Shown piece by piece: positions 11,340 through 24,203 of a stretch of 64,000 bases of DNA; position 1 is the first letter of the stretch; each line of letters starts with the position of its first letter. This DNA is from Bagarius yarrelli. Taxonomy: Eukaryota; Chordata; Actinopteri; Siluriformes; Sisoridae. The DNA lies in assembly GCA_005784505.1 (NCBI GenBank), contig VCAZ01000005.1, positions 1,750,001 to 1,814,000 on the forward strand, written 5' to 3'. A program made the position numbers and the translations under genes. The notes below the pieces were generated by a model that saw only the letters and a list, made by a program, of their open reading frames with translations, ran no database searches and had not been told where the DNA came from.

Positions 11340-12390
11340 GTTTAATGTAGTTAGTTCTTATACAATCTTATATTTTAAGTTTATTTAAGTTAGTGTTATA
11401 TACACAATCTAGTTTGGATTAATTATTTTTTTTTAAGCCATATTTTTAAATCTTAACATGAATATAAAAAAATTAATTGAGGGGTCACCAATCAGATCTC
11501 TGGGTGCAATCCTTCCGTTTACCCCTTGGTGGCGGTGGATCTGATACGAAATCAGACCAGTGAACATACTTGTACGCTCAAGTAAAGTAAACTTCATTTT
11601 AATGTAAATTCTATACAGTTATCCTGATCCTTTAGTGCTGCCCAGCAGGCCTGTGCAATACTATTCACACATTTGACTGACAGATCATAAAAAGCAATTT
11701 TCTATTTAGCGTAGCACATATTTGTCCTTTAAATAGTCTGCTCTAATTACAGGAGCTTTTAGCGAAAATCTTGCTTGACTGAGAGGTAAAATTATCTATA
11801 ATCTTAAAATGAATGGACATTGGAGCTGTATTTAGTCATTTCAAGGATATAATTGGTATTCAGGAACCCAATTTGCTGGTCACCATTAATTTTCTAAGCA
11901 ACGTATTCGCTTAACTGATAAACGGGTACAGAGACGGAGAAATGTACGAATAATCTCAAGCTATGTTGCATAAAATTCAACATTGTGTCTCCCCAAAATC
12001 TTTACAATGTACAATGTAAAGTGGTGTTTTGCTATGGCTAGTTAGCTTCACTACAAGCACTAAAGCTACTATAGCTCTTCTATGGCAACAGTCAGTAAAG
12101 TTACATCTGCTTATTATTTAAACTGCGTTTTTAAAAATAAGCTGCCTGGTGAACAATTTATTCTTACAAACCACGAAAACATCCTCTATTTTGTTTCTTC
12201 CAATGCTATCATTAATTGTTAATCAACCTATTGTAGATTACTACTATTTTAGCTAGTAATGTAATGCAATATAATGTTATGATTCCCTCATGTCAAAATG
12301 TACACTTTTAGAATCTATATCGACCCTCGGCTTGTCCTTTTGGGGACGAATTTAAAATAAAAGCTTCCTGCAGGTAGAACTGTTTTAAAA
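11340..12390. other. AT-rich unique DNA
   Basis: No gene seen. Around 11493-11550 the segments ATCAGATC and GATCTGAT face each other and could pair weakly. Confidence 0.5.
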
Positions 12391-12657
12391 GCTAGATTAT
12401 TTCACAGTCTTTAATGACACAAGAACAATATGAATCAGGGTTGGATTGAGGTGGAGTTGGTGGTAGCAAAGTCCGTTTGTGAAATAGCATTAAAGAAGAA
12501 CTTTGCCCTCTGTGAAACAGCCACAGTGGGACGTTTGACCTGAATACCACCAACAGGGAGTTGGCACATTTGCTGTTCAGTCCCATAAGGCTTTGCTGGA
12601 AGCGTTCTACTGCCAGCTCAATCCTCTACGGGCCTGAAGTTCTGCTTAGCTATGTTG

Positions 12658-12660
<3 letters not shown>
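12390..12660. promoter_or_regulatory. candidate conserved non-coding block
   Basis: Balanced-composition unique sequence immediately before a (TC)n tract. The opposing small frames (12392-12586 minus and 12561-12803 plus) have no domain. It is regulatory-looking in texture only. Confidence 0.2.

Positions 12661-12662
<2 letters not shown>

Positions 12663-12691
<29 letters not shown>
12663..12691. repeat. (TC)n microsatellite
   Basis: About 14 TC units, followed by TGTGTCTGTCCG. Confidence 0.95.
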
Positions 12692-12695
<4 letters not shown>

Positions 12696-12839
12696 CTGTC
12701 CGTGTCCTCCTTTTGTTACCAACCTGCTGTCTGTGGTAGAAGTCTAAGAACTACAGCTGTACATATTGTCAGCACTTCTGCTTGGAGAACACCAACACGT
12801 TGACATACACATGATACATGAAATCAAACAGACTTTTCT

Positions 12840-14690
12840 GGTCTATAATAAAAGCAAAATAACAAAATGATAAATATATCAGAATTTGAATGCATGAACT
12901 TTTATACGAAAACCAAATAAATTAAAATCTGGTGTAAAATAACACAAAATGACTAATTTACTGTTTATCAACATGTAAATGTGTTATAGGCTGAATAATA
13001 AACTTAATTGGAATTTCTCAACCATTGACAGTGTAAGTAGACTGTATTTAAGGAGTTTTAAGTGTTTTGTGTGTTGGTTGTTGTTTATTTGAAGGTGGTC
13101 TGACAATGAAGAGATTGTACTTGCTGTGTTGATTATATTGATTAAAATGATTATAAAAAGTCACAAAAATCTTATCCTTCAAACAACGTGATATGTTTTA
13201 TTTATTTATTTATTTTTTTGGAGCTTTGTCCGTCACAAATGTTAACCCACAACGCAAACACTTTCCCACGGGCAACCCAGTCAGTCCCTAAGAATCATGC
13301 AAACATAAATGTTAAAAATCACATGTGGGTAAAAAAGTTATATATTTGTGCAAATATGGAAGTGAACATTTTGACGTGTAAAATTCACATGCAAAATAAC
13401 TATGCTGATCATGTGAGTGTTCACTTTTTTGAGTTTTAGGGTACAGTCAGAAAACTGTAAGCTATATACCAAGCTAGAGTAGAATAAATCAAACTGGCTT
13501 TAAATAAAATTGCCTAATCAACTGGTTTGTTTGCATTATTGCTTATATACCAGATAAACCTTTGTACAAGTTTTTTACAAAAGGTTTTTTAACATACAAG
13601 TATTCCGCAAAGAAATTCCATTATATCACACAAAATCTGAATGTTCACGATTAATTAATCGCTTGGGACAGCAGAAATTGAACTGTCAGCTACCTTATTA
13701 TTTATTAAACATTACACCTACAAAGCTGTAAAAGACTATATTCTTTAAGTCCTCAATTACTTTCGTCAGCAGGCCTAAAGGCCTCTATAGCCCTCAGAGC
13801 AGTAATAAATGTCTCCCTATACAATATGTTGCACATACTTGCAATATATGCTTTACACATACATTAGTGTCACTCACCAGCATTTAATATATGTACATAT
13901 GTGCATATTTATACATATACTGAAAAATGATCAATTCTAATTGTTCACATGGCCTTATTTAAATATCTGATCGTACTTTTGAAGTACTTTTTAAAGCAGC
14001 TGCCAATGACAATGGATATAATTGAAATTACACGTTTATATTGATGGTCCCATTGTAACAATGTTGTTTCTATAGTAACAATAAATCACAACGATATGCT
14101 TTTATTATCCACAGAGCACATAATACATAAAACATAGAAATTTTTATTTGTATTCAAAGTAAAATCCTTTAATATGGTAAAGTGTTTTGTAAAGTCTTTA
14201 GGATTTTGGTACTTTCTATTTCATATTTCTGACCTTTTGCAATCTGTGTGTGTTTTTAAATGTCACGTTTGGGGCAATAATAAGTCTATACTGTAAACTT
14301 TAGAAATTTTGTATTCAGCTTATTCTTATAAGCATTCTCTGGCCAAATTATGACTATGATTAAATCCAACCATTTAGACAGACATTCTGAAAGTGTTTTC
14401 AGATGTGTGTGACATTCCCACCAGGTGTTAAGCCAACAGTTAGCTGGCATCTGAGGTCAGGATTAGTCCTTTTTTTTGTTGTTTTTGCATTTCTTGACCT
14501 TAATAAGAATGTTTTTAGTTGTTGTTAAGAATGTCAAAACAGGAACCATTGATTAATTAATAAATGGTGTGTCATACACAATATATTAAAATGAGTAAGT
14601 CTTGGCAACCTGCAAGAAAACAATGAGACATGCAATTCCAACATAAACACTTTTTAACCTGTTGTGTTGTAACCGGATTCGTAGCTAGCA
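12840..14690. other. long AT-rich stretch, no gene
   Basis: About 1.8 kb of AT-rich DNA with TTTA repeats near 13198-13212 and scattered ATATGT motifs near 13885. The frame at 13188-13439 begins in the TTTA repeat and is not credible as a gene. Confidence 0.6.
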
Positions 14691-15078
14691 TGAGACGGTC
14701 CTTGTTTTATCTCACTCCCTTACCGCTAGCCCCATGGGTCTCACTCAAGCTGTGAAAGCCTGCTTTGCGGATTCTTGCCCCCAGTGAGAGGCCCAAGCAT
14801 TAGTTATCTTCCCCTGAGCAGTCCGATAATATGAGACGAATAGGAGTGTGGACTCACCACCATGCTCCTCAGCGTAAGAGGAGTTGTGGAGGTTGTAACC
14901 AGAGCAGCGGCTGGGATCAGCATAGAAAAATAAAGCTGGTCAACCGAGAGTAGGAACATTTGTCCAAAGAGTAAGTTGTACAAGCACTTCCTGTCAGCCA
15001 AGGTGCAGCCTCCACCTAGGTACTAATTTTTATGAGACCGTCACACCAAGGTTCAAGTTTCTCCATTAAGCATATTCG
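14690..15078 (+). mobile_element. probable upstream part of a DIRS-like retroelement
   Basis: GC-richer than its surroundings and directly before a gag-like remnant. It has no intact frame. Two similar GAGAC motifs (ATGAGACGGTCC near 14691 and TATGAGACCGTC near 15032) sit in inverse and direct relation. Assignment rests mainly on position. Confidence 0.35.
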
Positions 15079-15700
15079 GCAGGCTGTTTAGCAGCCATGA
15101 ACACATACCAGGGTAAACAGACACTGGCTATCTATCTGTCCCCAGCTGCAGAATCATTGTTAAAGGGTCACCTGAGCTACTCAGCAAGACATATAACATC
15201 GGCATTTGTGGGAAAAGCATACATCTTGGCAGGTAGGCCAGCGTATGCCTGCATACGATGGCCATGTACAGGCATATCAGGCAGAGCTACTGAGGGACCT
15301 GTCTCTCAGGGCCACCAGGGATACGGCCAGAGCAGCTGGCCACTCCATGGCAGCTTTGGTGACCACAGAGGCAGAACATCCCCACAAAACAAGCTCCTTA
15401 TATCCTTCTGTGCAAGTAATATAAACCTCACTGGTGTCCTCCTGGATAAATCTCACTACCGCTGCCATCGTCAGTGCTTCAGGGTGTAGATCTTCCATGG
15501 GTTTCCATCTGCAGTGGTCAGCCGGAAATGGTTTGACCTGCCGGTCGGCCCCACAACAAGTAATTGGCCTCACCACCACCACAAGCCAGCCACAGGACAG
15601 CTTGCTGATGATGCACTAAAAGCCAGGCTTCAGAGCCTTCTGGTAGACTTTTGGGCAGAGTAAGAGCTTCTGCTGAAACGTCCGATTGGTCTAGCACATC
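15079..15700 (+). pseudogene. broken gag-like gene of a DIRS-like retrotransposon
   Basis: Reads as a fish DIRS-type gag remnant in two frames. Frame one (about 15118-15237) gives TLAIYLSP and SAFVGKAYILAG. A one-base shift then leads to VQAYQAELLRDLSLRATRDT and ARAAGHSMAALVTTE (15266-15370). These match, in order, the family blocks 'YLSP', 'SALVGKAY.AAG', 'LQAYQAELL.DL', 'LRAT..TARA.GRSMAALV.TE' as I remember them. Beyond 15370 the frame decays into Q- and H-rich sequence. The copy at 26320-26662 shows the same blocks. Not functional. DIRS assignment is from memory of the family. Confidence 0.65.
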
Positions 15701-15889
15701 ATACAAAGCAACTAAGGAATTCAATTTGTTCTGAAATTTACACATTTGCCGTAAAACCTAATACTGACGTTTAGGTCATTTTTTGTCACCAAAACAGATC
15801 TAACTTGTTAAAGCATGTATCTACAAGACCTTGAAAAGCTGTGCTTTTAGCAGATTTTTTAAAAGAATTGAATTTGGAAATAATTTTGG

Positions 15890-16202
15890 TGACCCGGTCA
15901 ACACCCCAAGTGTTTGTCATATTGGGTGCTCATGTTCTACTTGCTGGGTTACAGTTTGTCCTTCCTTAAACCACTTTTAGTAGGTATCAATCACCGTACA
16001 GCATACTGCAAACCCCACTTGACTAACCGTTTTGGAGATTGTCAAGCCCAATTTTCCGATAATCACAGGTCGGACTGGTCAAAATCACTTCGCATTTTCC
16101 AGCTTTCAACACATTAACTGACAGTTCACTTGCTGCCTATTTAAAAAAAATATATCATATTTATTTCACCTGTCAATAATTTTTATGTCATGGCTTACTG
16201 GT
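15890..16202 (+). mobile_element. degenerate fish dispersed DNA repeat
   Basis: Carries in order CCGTTTTGGAGAT, TGTCAAGCCCAATTTTCC, TTCAACACATTAACTGACAG, TTCACTTGCTGCCTATT and TTCACCTGTCAATAATTTTT, then TGTCATGGCT. This series matches a common fish repeat whose 3' end I know as TTCACCTGTCAGTGGTTTTAATG. Ends are approximate and the class was not determined. Confidence 0.5.
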
Positions 16203-16720
16203 GCAAATTAAAAAAAAAAAATGCTGAAGTAGTGGTAGTGGCCAAGTTAATGAAGTTGGGAGAGGGCTGCGATTCTGACATAGGAATGGCCAGGAAAACA
16301 CTTCCTAAAGCAGTAACATTATCTTTATTATCGTCGCCTATCAGAGGTCCTTGAGAAACATGTACTTTCAGTCTAGGCAATCACTCATCTGGAGTCCTTG
16401 CTCATGGATACAGTCAAAGAGAGCGGGAGAACGAGAGAGAATGTGCGAGTGACAGTATCAACCATTACTATTTAGCCAGAAAAAGAGGAGGGAATGGGGT
16501 ACAAGGATTAAGACTTACATACATATAGCGATGTAACAAAACATTGTGAAGACGGTTTTACAGTGTTTATCAACTTCCTCTTTTTAAACCCAGAAATCAC
16601 CTATTTTGCCCAAATGCTTCCTGTTCAAATACACCATAAGCACTTAGGAAAGTTAGTGTACAAGCTTTTAACAAAAGCAAAAAAACTACATAAACCAGGT
16701 GGTCTATATGATGGCTGCTC
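16203..16720. other. unique DNA, no gene
   Basis: An A run at 16210-16221 and a purine-rich segment near 16416-16446. No gene was recognised. Confidence 0.45.
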
Positions 16721-17350
16721 ATCTCCGTTTCAATCATCTCAGAGACTTGAGAGCTCTTACGCCCCGTCTCTCACTCGTTCCTGGCTTACTCGGTCACTCC
16801 CCACGTTTAATGAACACATTGTGGTAAAGCACATTGCTCTGGTTTTCTCGCAGGTGATCATCAGCTCAGCACTGAATCGTCACAGCAACAGACACACACT
16901 GATTGAATGTAATGCTATTAGCGCCACTGATTTAGCAGTTGTGGAATTGGACAGGTGAAGAACATTGGGGGGGGGGGGAGGAGAATAGTATTGCATTTGT
17001 TTGACATAAGGTTTAAGTGCTATTTTTACGATATATATAAAGGCATTTTTTTCAATCGTGCCACTGCAGTGGAAGGCTTAAAATGGAGCTCTAAACTGTA
17101 ATGACATAATTAACATAAAATGAGGCCTGAAGATGTGTCATTATTGCCAAGAGCCTGATGTGAACTGCACACTACACTATATAATGATGTGGGTTCTCAG
17201 TGTGATGGGTATCAGCGAGCTTGGTGCCAGTTGAAGCCCTGCTGGAGGTCAGTGTGATTGTTAATCTGATCCTGATCCCAGACCTGCCTGTCTCTTACAC
17301 ACCAGACAGCTTATTGTCATGATCCTGATGGCCATGACAACCCTTAACCT
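16720..17350. promoter_or_regulatory. candidate conserved non-coding blocks
   Basis: Two balanced, repeat-free blocks (16720-16960 and 17085-17345) flank a run of 12 G (16967-16978) and an AT-rich gap. Motifs include CAGGTGATCATCAGCTCAGC near 16851, AATGACATAATTAAC near 17099 and GATTGTTAATCTGATCC near 17255. The plus frame 16563-16958 has no domain. Function is inferred. Confidence 0.3.
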
Positions 17351-18600
17351 CCCTTATTCTCCCTCTCTCTCCCTCCCTCTCTCTCCATATATTTTTTTCT
17401 CCTCTTTTTACCTCAAGATAGTCTCAACATTGTAAGTGGAGAGTTGTCTCTCACATACACCTGATGGCCGACAGGCCTGCACTTCCTGTGGGTCTGATAA
17501 TCAACATGCTGTCAAGGATGTCAATACCGAACAGACAAAGTTGGGACCAGGGATATCATACGCACACAGACAGCCACACACAGACAAAGAGACACGAGCC
17601 AATGAAAACACACTCAGATACAAAATTAAAAGACTTTGAGATCTCTGCCCTGTCCACACACAGGGTGCAAATCTGTCATATGTGTCAGGATGGGTGAGAT
17701 TGGGCTCTTTGCTGATTTTGTTCCTGATGAGTGCTGCAGGATTTATTAATTAGGTTTTATGTTGATGAATACAGGAGCTGTCATCTCTGCCAGAACCGAA
17801 GCTGTGTAAATGAGTAAAGGCAGTTTTAAACAGGAAGCTCAGCTATACCACTTTAGCTATTTACTGTACATGCACACGGAGCACATCACAGTTTTTCAAT
17901 CATTCATACCAGGGTAGCATAAATTAGATAACAGGAAAATAGTCTCAGATGCTCAGTTGACATGCTGTCTAATGAATATTATACACATATGATACATGTA
18001 TTAAACACAATACTGTACCGACTATCTACTTGCATGTTGTTTTGGACAGTAGAAAAAAAACTTTAGTATGACTAAGAATCTTAAGCTAATGTTTATGGTA
18101 TAATTACAGTACATTAGTATAAATGAATGTTTTTAGAACTAGGTTATTTGGTTTGGTAGACATAATGCTGGATAAAAAGTAGGCTTATGAGCAGAATTTA
18201 ATGCGTCCATCCATAACTGGAGATTATAACGTTGGGTACCAGGTGAACCTGTGTCATCTTCATGCCTTCTTAAGAATGCATTTCCACTTCTATTTATCAC
18301 CGTGTTTTGTTTTTTTTTTCCTTCAACTCTGTGCAGCATCTCATTACCTCAACTCAAGATTAAACATCTGTAACAGAGCAAAACTGAGTGTGTGTGTAAG
18401 AAATAGTAAAGCTGGGCTTGTTCAGCCACTGAACCTGAATCTGTTAAGGAAACAAACCGACAGCGACTATAACGAGAATAAATGGAGAATAAATAATTGG
18501 GAATCATCATCCAATACATACACCTCTCTCCTTCCTTCTCTCTCTGTCCCTCATGCTTACACAGCCCCATCAGTAAAGAATTAGGCATAATTAGGGATAT
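17350..18600. other. CT-rich tract and unique DNA
   Basis: A pyrimidine-rich tract at 17349-17405, then unique sequence. Overlapping frames at 17436-17697 and 18201-18588 run in several phases at once and show no domain, so I do not call genes. Confidence 0.45.
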
Positions 18601-20510
18601 TGTTGCATGGAGCGGGTGTGGAGAGTTTTATGTATAGCTCTAGTTTATAAGAGTACAGAAATATAAGAAGTATTAATACAAATACTTTGACAAAAGCAGC
18701 TGAAATAATTGGTGGGTCGGGTGGGTTTTATAAAAAAAAAAAAAGTATTGGAGTAAGTGTTATAAGGTATTAGTAAGAATTATACGACTACTGAAGTGGT
18801 GAGTTACTAGTTTACGTTGAATCTGATTAAATGAAAAGAAAATCCTGAATCCAGAATAATTTTAAAAATTCACTACGTAAAATATGCCTATATAAGGACA
18901 AAAAAGAAGTCAATGTGTGGGATTTTATAGTAACTTATGGTTTGATTAAAATGCCTATAGTTACAGAATCCCCCTCAGCCATTATCATAAAACTTATTTC
19001 ATGTCATCTTAGGTTGAAGTTAGAATTGCTGTATGCATTATGTTACTGTTAGTTTCACTCTTTGGAGTGAAAATTATTGAGTGCGAGGCCGTAGGTGCCC
19101 TGTCTCCACTTATATTCTCGCTTCTTCTCCATCTTCAGCCATTATTTTTTTGAATGGAGAGCAGGTTTTACATGCAGACTTCATCATAAACTCAATATCT
19201 CATTATACACATAATGAAAACTTAAAAAAAAAATATTACTGGAAAAATAATTATTAAATCTAAATTTTTTATATTTAACATTTACTTAGTACAAGAGAAA
19301 CATCAACTGTAGCAAAGTAAATGTAAATGTCCGCACTTAAAATTAACTCAAGTGAAAGTAAATGTAAGCCCAGTTAAACAGACTCTTAAAAGTACATTTT
19401 TTACAAAAATCTACTAAAGTAAATTTATCAACAATTTTGACAGGACATCAAAATTGTACATCCACATCCCACTTCCTCGCGAATTACTGTTCAAAGCCTC
19501 CTGAACGCATAATTCGTGCACATTACTACATTTACATTGTTGTAATTTACGGGTAGGGAAACAGTAATAAAATATCAAACATTACAATAGTACCCGATTA
19601 CACACTGCTGCTGGAGTTAAATTAATTTGTAAGTGTACACAAACCACATAAGCTATGTTTTCTTAAAACACCACCAAACTTAAATCACACACCCATATTC
19701 CTACCTGTCCAAAAGAAATAGTGCAACCATGACCTCATCTTTTAGACCCTTTGACTCCTAAAGTATAATCCAGTTTTAGAAAACCCAACACTGTTATTAA
19801 TTCGGGTTTTTGCTCTGATTTTAACCTGCCTTTTTTTCCTCCACAGTATGTCACCGTGTCACCAGTGTTTACTGATGATGTGTTTTGTCTGTCTGAGGTC
19901 TTTCCACGCGTGAAGACAGGTTGAAGATTTTGCAAAGTCATAGCTGTTCACAAGATACACATTGTGACCTTGTGTTAATCTACAAACCTATTGTTTTATA
20001 ATCTCTAGTTTCAGGAGCTGTAAATGCCACCTTTAAACATACATACATATATTTTAATACTTTTTCCTGGAATGGTTTGTTAGGCATCTGAGGCCACACA
20101 GCCACCTTTAAACTTACATACATCTTATTACTTTTCTGTGGCAAAGAGCATGCTGGAAGTGTTCAGCATCGGTGAGTATTTCCATGCTGCTCACACAAAA
20201 GACATTCTTACACTTGAAGTTGAAAATGTTCTAGTTGTCAGGTCTTTCTTTGGAAAATAAAAATAAAAATCCGAAAAATGTGTTGAAAAGGTGTGTCACA
20301 ACAGGCTAGTCGAATCTAAAACCACTTTTAAATGTGGCATTAGTCCAGACAGCAACGTCATTTTTAAGCTGGCTGCTTTTTGAAAGCGGTTAGTTTTTAC
20401 TGCGTTTAACTTAAATTTGACGTTATAAGTTAGCATTAAGTTTCAGGTACGGACTCATTACTAAAGTTACTTTTAAGATTAAACCTGAAATCCAGGTTTC
20501 CAAGAAAGTT
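18600..20510. other. AT-rich DNA, no gene
   Basis: About 1.9 kb with A and T tracts. Between 19305 and 19440 short AGTAAATGTAA-type motifs recur (AAGTAAATGTAAATG, AAAGTAAATGTAAGCCC, AAAGTACATTTTTTAC, TAAAGTAAATTTA), resembling a worn fish repeat rich in AGTAAA. Confidence 0.45.
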
Positions 20511-20850
20511 AGAGATACAGGGAAGCCAGATTAAGGTGGTTTGGACTTTGGGAGTGACGGGTTCACAGGATGAACGGGTTCACGGCTAGTTTTGGGAAGA
20601 AAGTCAGGGAAGCCAGATTAAGGTGGTTTGGACAAGTACAGAGAAGGGATAATGAATATATGGTAGGAGGATGTTAGAAATAAAGCTACCAGACAGAAGG
20701 CAGAGAAGAAGACCGGAGAGATATATGGATGCGATAAACGAGGACATAAAGTTAGTGGGTGTGAGTGAGAAAAGGGTTAGGTGGAGACAGATGATTCTCC
20801 GTAGCGACCCCTAAAAGGGAACAGCCGAAAGTAGAAGAAGATAGGTGGAA
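20510..20850 (+). mobile_element. 3' end of a LINE ORF2 with its terminal stop
   Basis: Two frames give the basic C-terminal tail of a fish LINE reverse-transcriptase ORF: RLRWFGQVQRRDNEYMVGG, then after a frameshift LEIKLPDRRQRRRPERYMDA and EDIKLVGV...VRWRQMI. The frame ends at the TAA at 20812-20814. After it comes AAGGGAACAGCCGAAAGTAG and a GAAGA tail, as in complete members. An 87-base duplication (20518 and 20605, sharing about 29 bases) sits at its 5' edge. Clade is uncertain (RTE-like is a guess). Confidence 0.75.
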
Positions 20851-21110
20851 TTTTGCACGTCCCACTGCTGATAAAGTAAATTCTTACTGCAAATATAAAC
20901 AGACATAACATGACTAATAATAAGGGTCATCGTGTTACAATATGTACAAAGGCTTTAAAAAAACATCTCCTAGAAAATCTGAGCAAATACATTTTTATGT
21001 TCATGCAGTGTTTGAATGATTATAGTGTAACGAGAGATTTAGTTGCAACTCATTTCAACAGGGGGGGAAAAAAAAAAAATCACTTTAACTGACCTCACTG
21101 TTGTTCTGGG
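20850..21110. other. spacer
   Basis: Unique AT-rich sequence with a G and then A run at 21061-21079. Nothing recognised. Confidence 0.5.
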
Positions 21111-21770
21111 GACTAATGTGGTCCATGGGAAGCAGATGCATAAACATTGGACACTCTTAAATCTCTCTCTCGGAGGGCGCCTTATCTTTGGGATAAATCC
21201 TGTCTAGGCCTGCATAATGCACGTTGTTTAGAAAAACAAAATGGGCCTTTTTTTTTGTTGATGGTACACCAATCCCCCCATCCACCCCCCAATCGGTGTT
21301 AATTAAAGCGGGACCACGCGTGTGACTCTACTTCAGTCTGGGAGTGCAGCAGGCTAATTAACCTCGCATGTCCCTCAGCCCCACAACTGCCATTATGGCT
21401 TTAATATGCCAAATTAGAAACTGATTTTGAACTGCTTGTGCCCTGAAGAGAGATATTGATCCCGCCTCTTTTTCTCTCTTTCCCCTGAACTCCTTTTTTT
21501 TCCCTTCGTGTGGCCGAGCCAGACCTGGTCTGCATACTTCCCACTGGGTCTTGCGGTTGAGTTCTATTGCTTGAATTAGTTATCCGATTGGTTCCTTTGA
21601 TTAATGATAGAACCCTCTGCTTCATTACACATGACAACATGGTCGGAATAATCAGAGGGTGAGGCGGCCACAATCGTCTGAACACACCCACGCAAACACC
21701 CACGCTCACACAGCAATTCAGATACACACAATCCCTCAGCCAGCAGCCCCCTAAAGTTCATTTTTAAAAT
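21110..21770. promoter_or_regulatory. strong candidate conserved non-coding element
   Basis: Repeat-free. It has the palindrome TTAATTAA (21299-21306), CTAATTAA (21355-21362), AAATTAG (21411-21417) and GCCATTATGGCTTTAATATG near 21389, interleaved with CG-containing GC-rich words (GGACCACGCGTGTGAC near 21311). There is no reading frame in 21280-21420. This is among the most enhancer-like segments in the window. The minus frames at 21401-21761 show no domain. Confidence 0.4.
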
Positions 21771-21839
21771 GATTTAACATACAGCTAGTCATAAATTATG
21801 TGGCTGACATGTTTCTCGATCATGAGCAGTTGTAGAGTG

Positions 21840-22225
21840 CCAAACGGATAGTGAAACAAGGTAGACTAGATGTGTGGATCAATGGGTGAAACCCCAGGGA
21901 GTATCAACAGTATAATCAACATGCAGGACCTGGCCCTGCACACATTACTACCAGTCCTTGAATGCAAGAAAGAAGGGAATGAAAAGTTTGTGAACACCTC
22001 AACAACACGTGCATCTTTTCTATATAGTTGCCACAAAATTGGAAGAATATCATTGTTTAGGATTTCTCCATTTTCAGCATGACAATGGCGCTAATTCTGT
22101 ATAAATTCTATATAAATATAAATGAAGACATGGTGTGTTGGAGTTGAAATAAAAGAAATTCTGTTCTGCACAGGTCTCTGACCTCAACCCCTTTCAACAC
22201 CTTTGGGATGATCGGTTATGCAGAC
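21840..22225 (+). mobile_element. degenerate Tc1-like transposon remnant
   Basis: From about 22025: GTTGCCACAAAATTGGAAG, CAGCATGACAATGGC, GAAGACATGGTGTGTTGG, CTGCACAGGTCTCTGACC and CACCTTTGGGATGAT. This is the same ordered series as the copy at 6960-7235, with different decay. The part before 22025 is assigned only by adjacency. Confidence 0.65.
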
Positions 22226-24028
22226 TGATTCAGACTGTGTGAAATTTATTTTATTTGAGGTTTTCTCTTGGTACTCTGGTTGTCTGCCCCCCATCCAAAA
22301 AAAGCTGCACTGTAAGCTGACTGGCATTTTTGAATTGTTTATAGCGTGTGAATGTTGTGTGATGTTTGTGCCCTACAACATGAAACCCCCAACCTCTAAA
22401 TTCATTTTATCTGGGAGTCATTACATTGTTACAGTGCAGTTTCTGGCTCTGATTTCGTTGCTGTATTTTACCTCCAGGTGGACAAACACAGACATGGGCT
22501 TCCTTTAAATTTAAATTAAACTACACTGTACAAGCAACTTTTAATTTAGAACCCTGTCTGGTAATCGGGTAAGGTTAGAATCTTTATCATCCTTCATTAT
22601 ACTAGCTAGTCAGTGGTTAAATTCAATCAAATTTGCCTAAACAAAATTACTACTGCTACATAAATGCAATATAGATCAGACTCCTGATCTTTATTTATAT
22701 TTATATATATGTGTGTATATGTGTATATATATATAACTGCCCTTTTAATGACATATACACACACACACACACACATTTTGTAATTTATTATTTTACATAT
22801 TTTAATTTATAGACATTTGGCAGCATCTTCCAGTAGCTCCTTCTGTTTCTACTCCTTGTATGACCTTTTTTCTACACATTATTACCTAGCCACATGGGCA
22901 AAGCTACTTCACTTCGTTGTTCAGAAACCACACCCTTTTTTGTGTGTGTATAAAGAAATCAAGCCAAATCAATCTATTTATAACTGAGGTTAATTCTTGT
23001 ATCTCACCATGGTGTGTTTAATACTAATAGCTTGATGCCAGTACTTTGTCATTACCAGAGGTAGAACAATTTATTAATAGTAAGATTAATAAAATTCAGA
23101 TTATGAGCTGGAATACAAATGTATTTATATAAACTCCAAATCTGTAAAAGCAAATACTGAAAGTTACAGTGGCATTACAGTGCCATATAAAAAATAAAAA
23201 ATAATAACACGAAAATCAAGTCATAGTATTTCAAAAATAATGTAGTAGCTGTATGTTAATTGACGATACATCTGTTTTTCTCAGAAAACACACCACATGG
23301 CCGATCGATAAGTAAAAATATGCAAATTGAGGTCAACACGCCATCCCATTTGAAGTTTAGGACATCATTTGAAAAATATGCAACCTTTATTTTGGATGAT
23401 TGTAATGTCATGTATATAAAACAATTGTATATCAATACACCAAATTATACAATTATATAAGAACTACGAAGACAGAGAAAAAAAGTCAAAGTAATGCAAA
23501 ACTAAGTGACACTGCCAAGAGAGGAAGGATTAAGATATTATTTTTAATAATGTTTACAAGTGTCTCCAGACCTTTTGAAGTGAGTGAATAATGGCAGCCT
23601 TGGATGCATGTGGCAGCACTACTTTTCACCAGTGATGCTTCCCCTCATCCTCTCTCTGATAGCAATCATTAGTTTTGGTTTTTAACCCTCTGCTCAAATG
23701 AAGATAGATAGCGGAGCACAACCTTTAAATGCACACCACGAATACAACTAGTGTGGGAATGAGCAGTGGATGGGTGTGTATGTACGTATGTGTGTATATG
23801 TTTATACATAGGTGTGAGACAGTTCACTGCAATGCCACAGCATGACATAGAAATCGCAATGATGCCATACTGTTGTACCATGCCAACATACATGACAGTC
23901 TAGAATTTCCATCATAAAACCTGACTTATTCTCTTACTCACTCCTTCCTCCCTCCCATCCTGAATGAATAAATGAATGAGTAAATACACCCAATGCTATC
24001 TATCGTAACTGGCATCCCAATTAAATAA
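22226..24028. other. unique AT-rich DNA with dinucleotide repeats
   Basis: No gene. A TA/TG tract lies at 22696-22735 and (AC)n at 22757-22775. Frames at 22218-22508 and 23260-23460 have no domain. A TGTG/TATG-rich tract lies at 23771-23812. Confidence 0.5.
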
Positions 24029-24203
24029 AAGTGGTGGCTTAAATGGTTAATGCGCTGAGTTGTTGATCTGGAGACCCACCACCGCCAGCCAATCATAGCT
24101 GCCCCTGTGCTTTGACCCCAACTTACTAAGATGGGATATGCGCAGAACCAAATTTCACTCTGCTGTGAAATGTATATGTAACTAATAAAGGCATTCACAA
24201 AAC
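24029..24203 (+). mobile_element. tRNA-derived SINE, 'CCCCAACTTACTAAGATGGG' family
   Basis: Head AGTGGTGGCTTAAATGG and TGCGCTGAGTTGTTGATCTGG, then a shortened middle, then CTTTGACCCCAACTTACTAAG, ATGGGATATGCGCAG, TTTCACTCTGCTGTGAAATG and AATAAAGGCATT. The segment that should hold the B box and the ...TTGAGCAAGACCCTTAAC... part is deleted. Confidence 0.8.

Noticed and set aside
16563..16958. 131-codon plus-strand frame
   Set aside because: No domain. The right half is better explained as non-coding, enhancer-like DNA.
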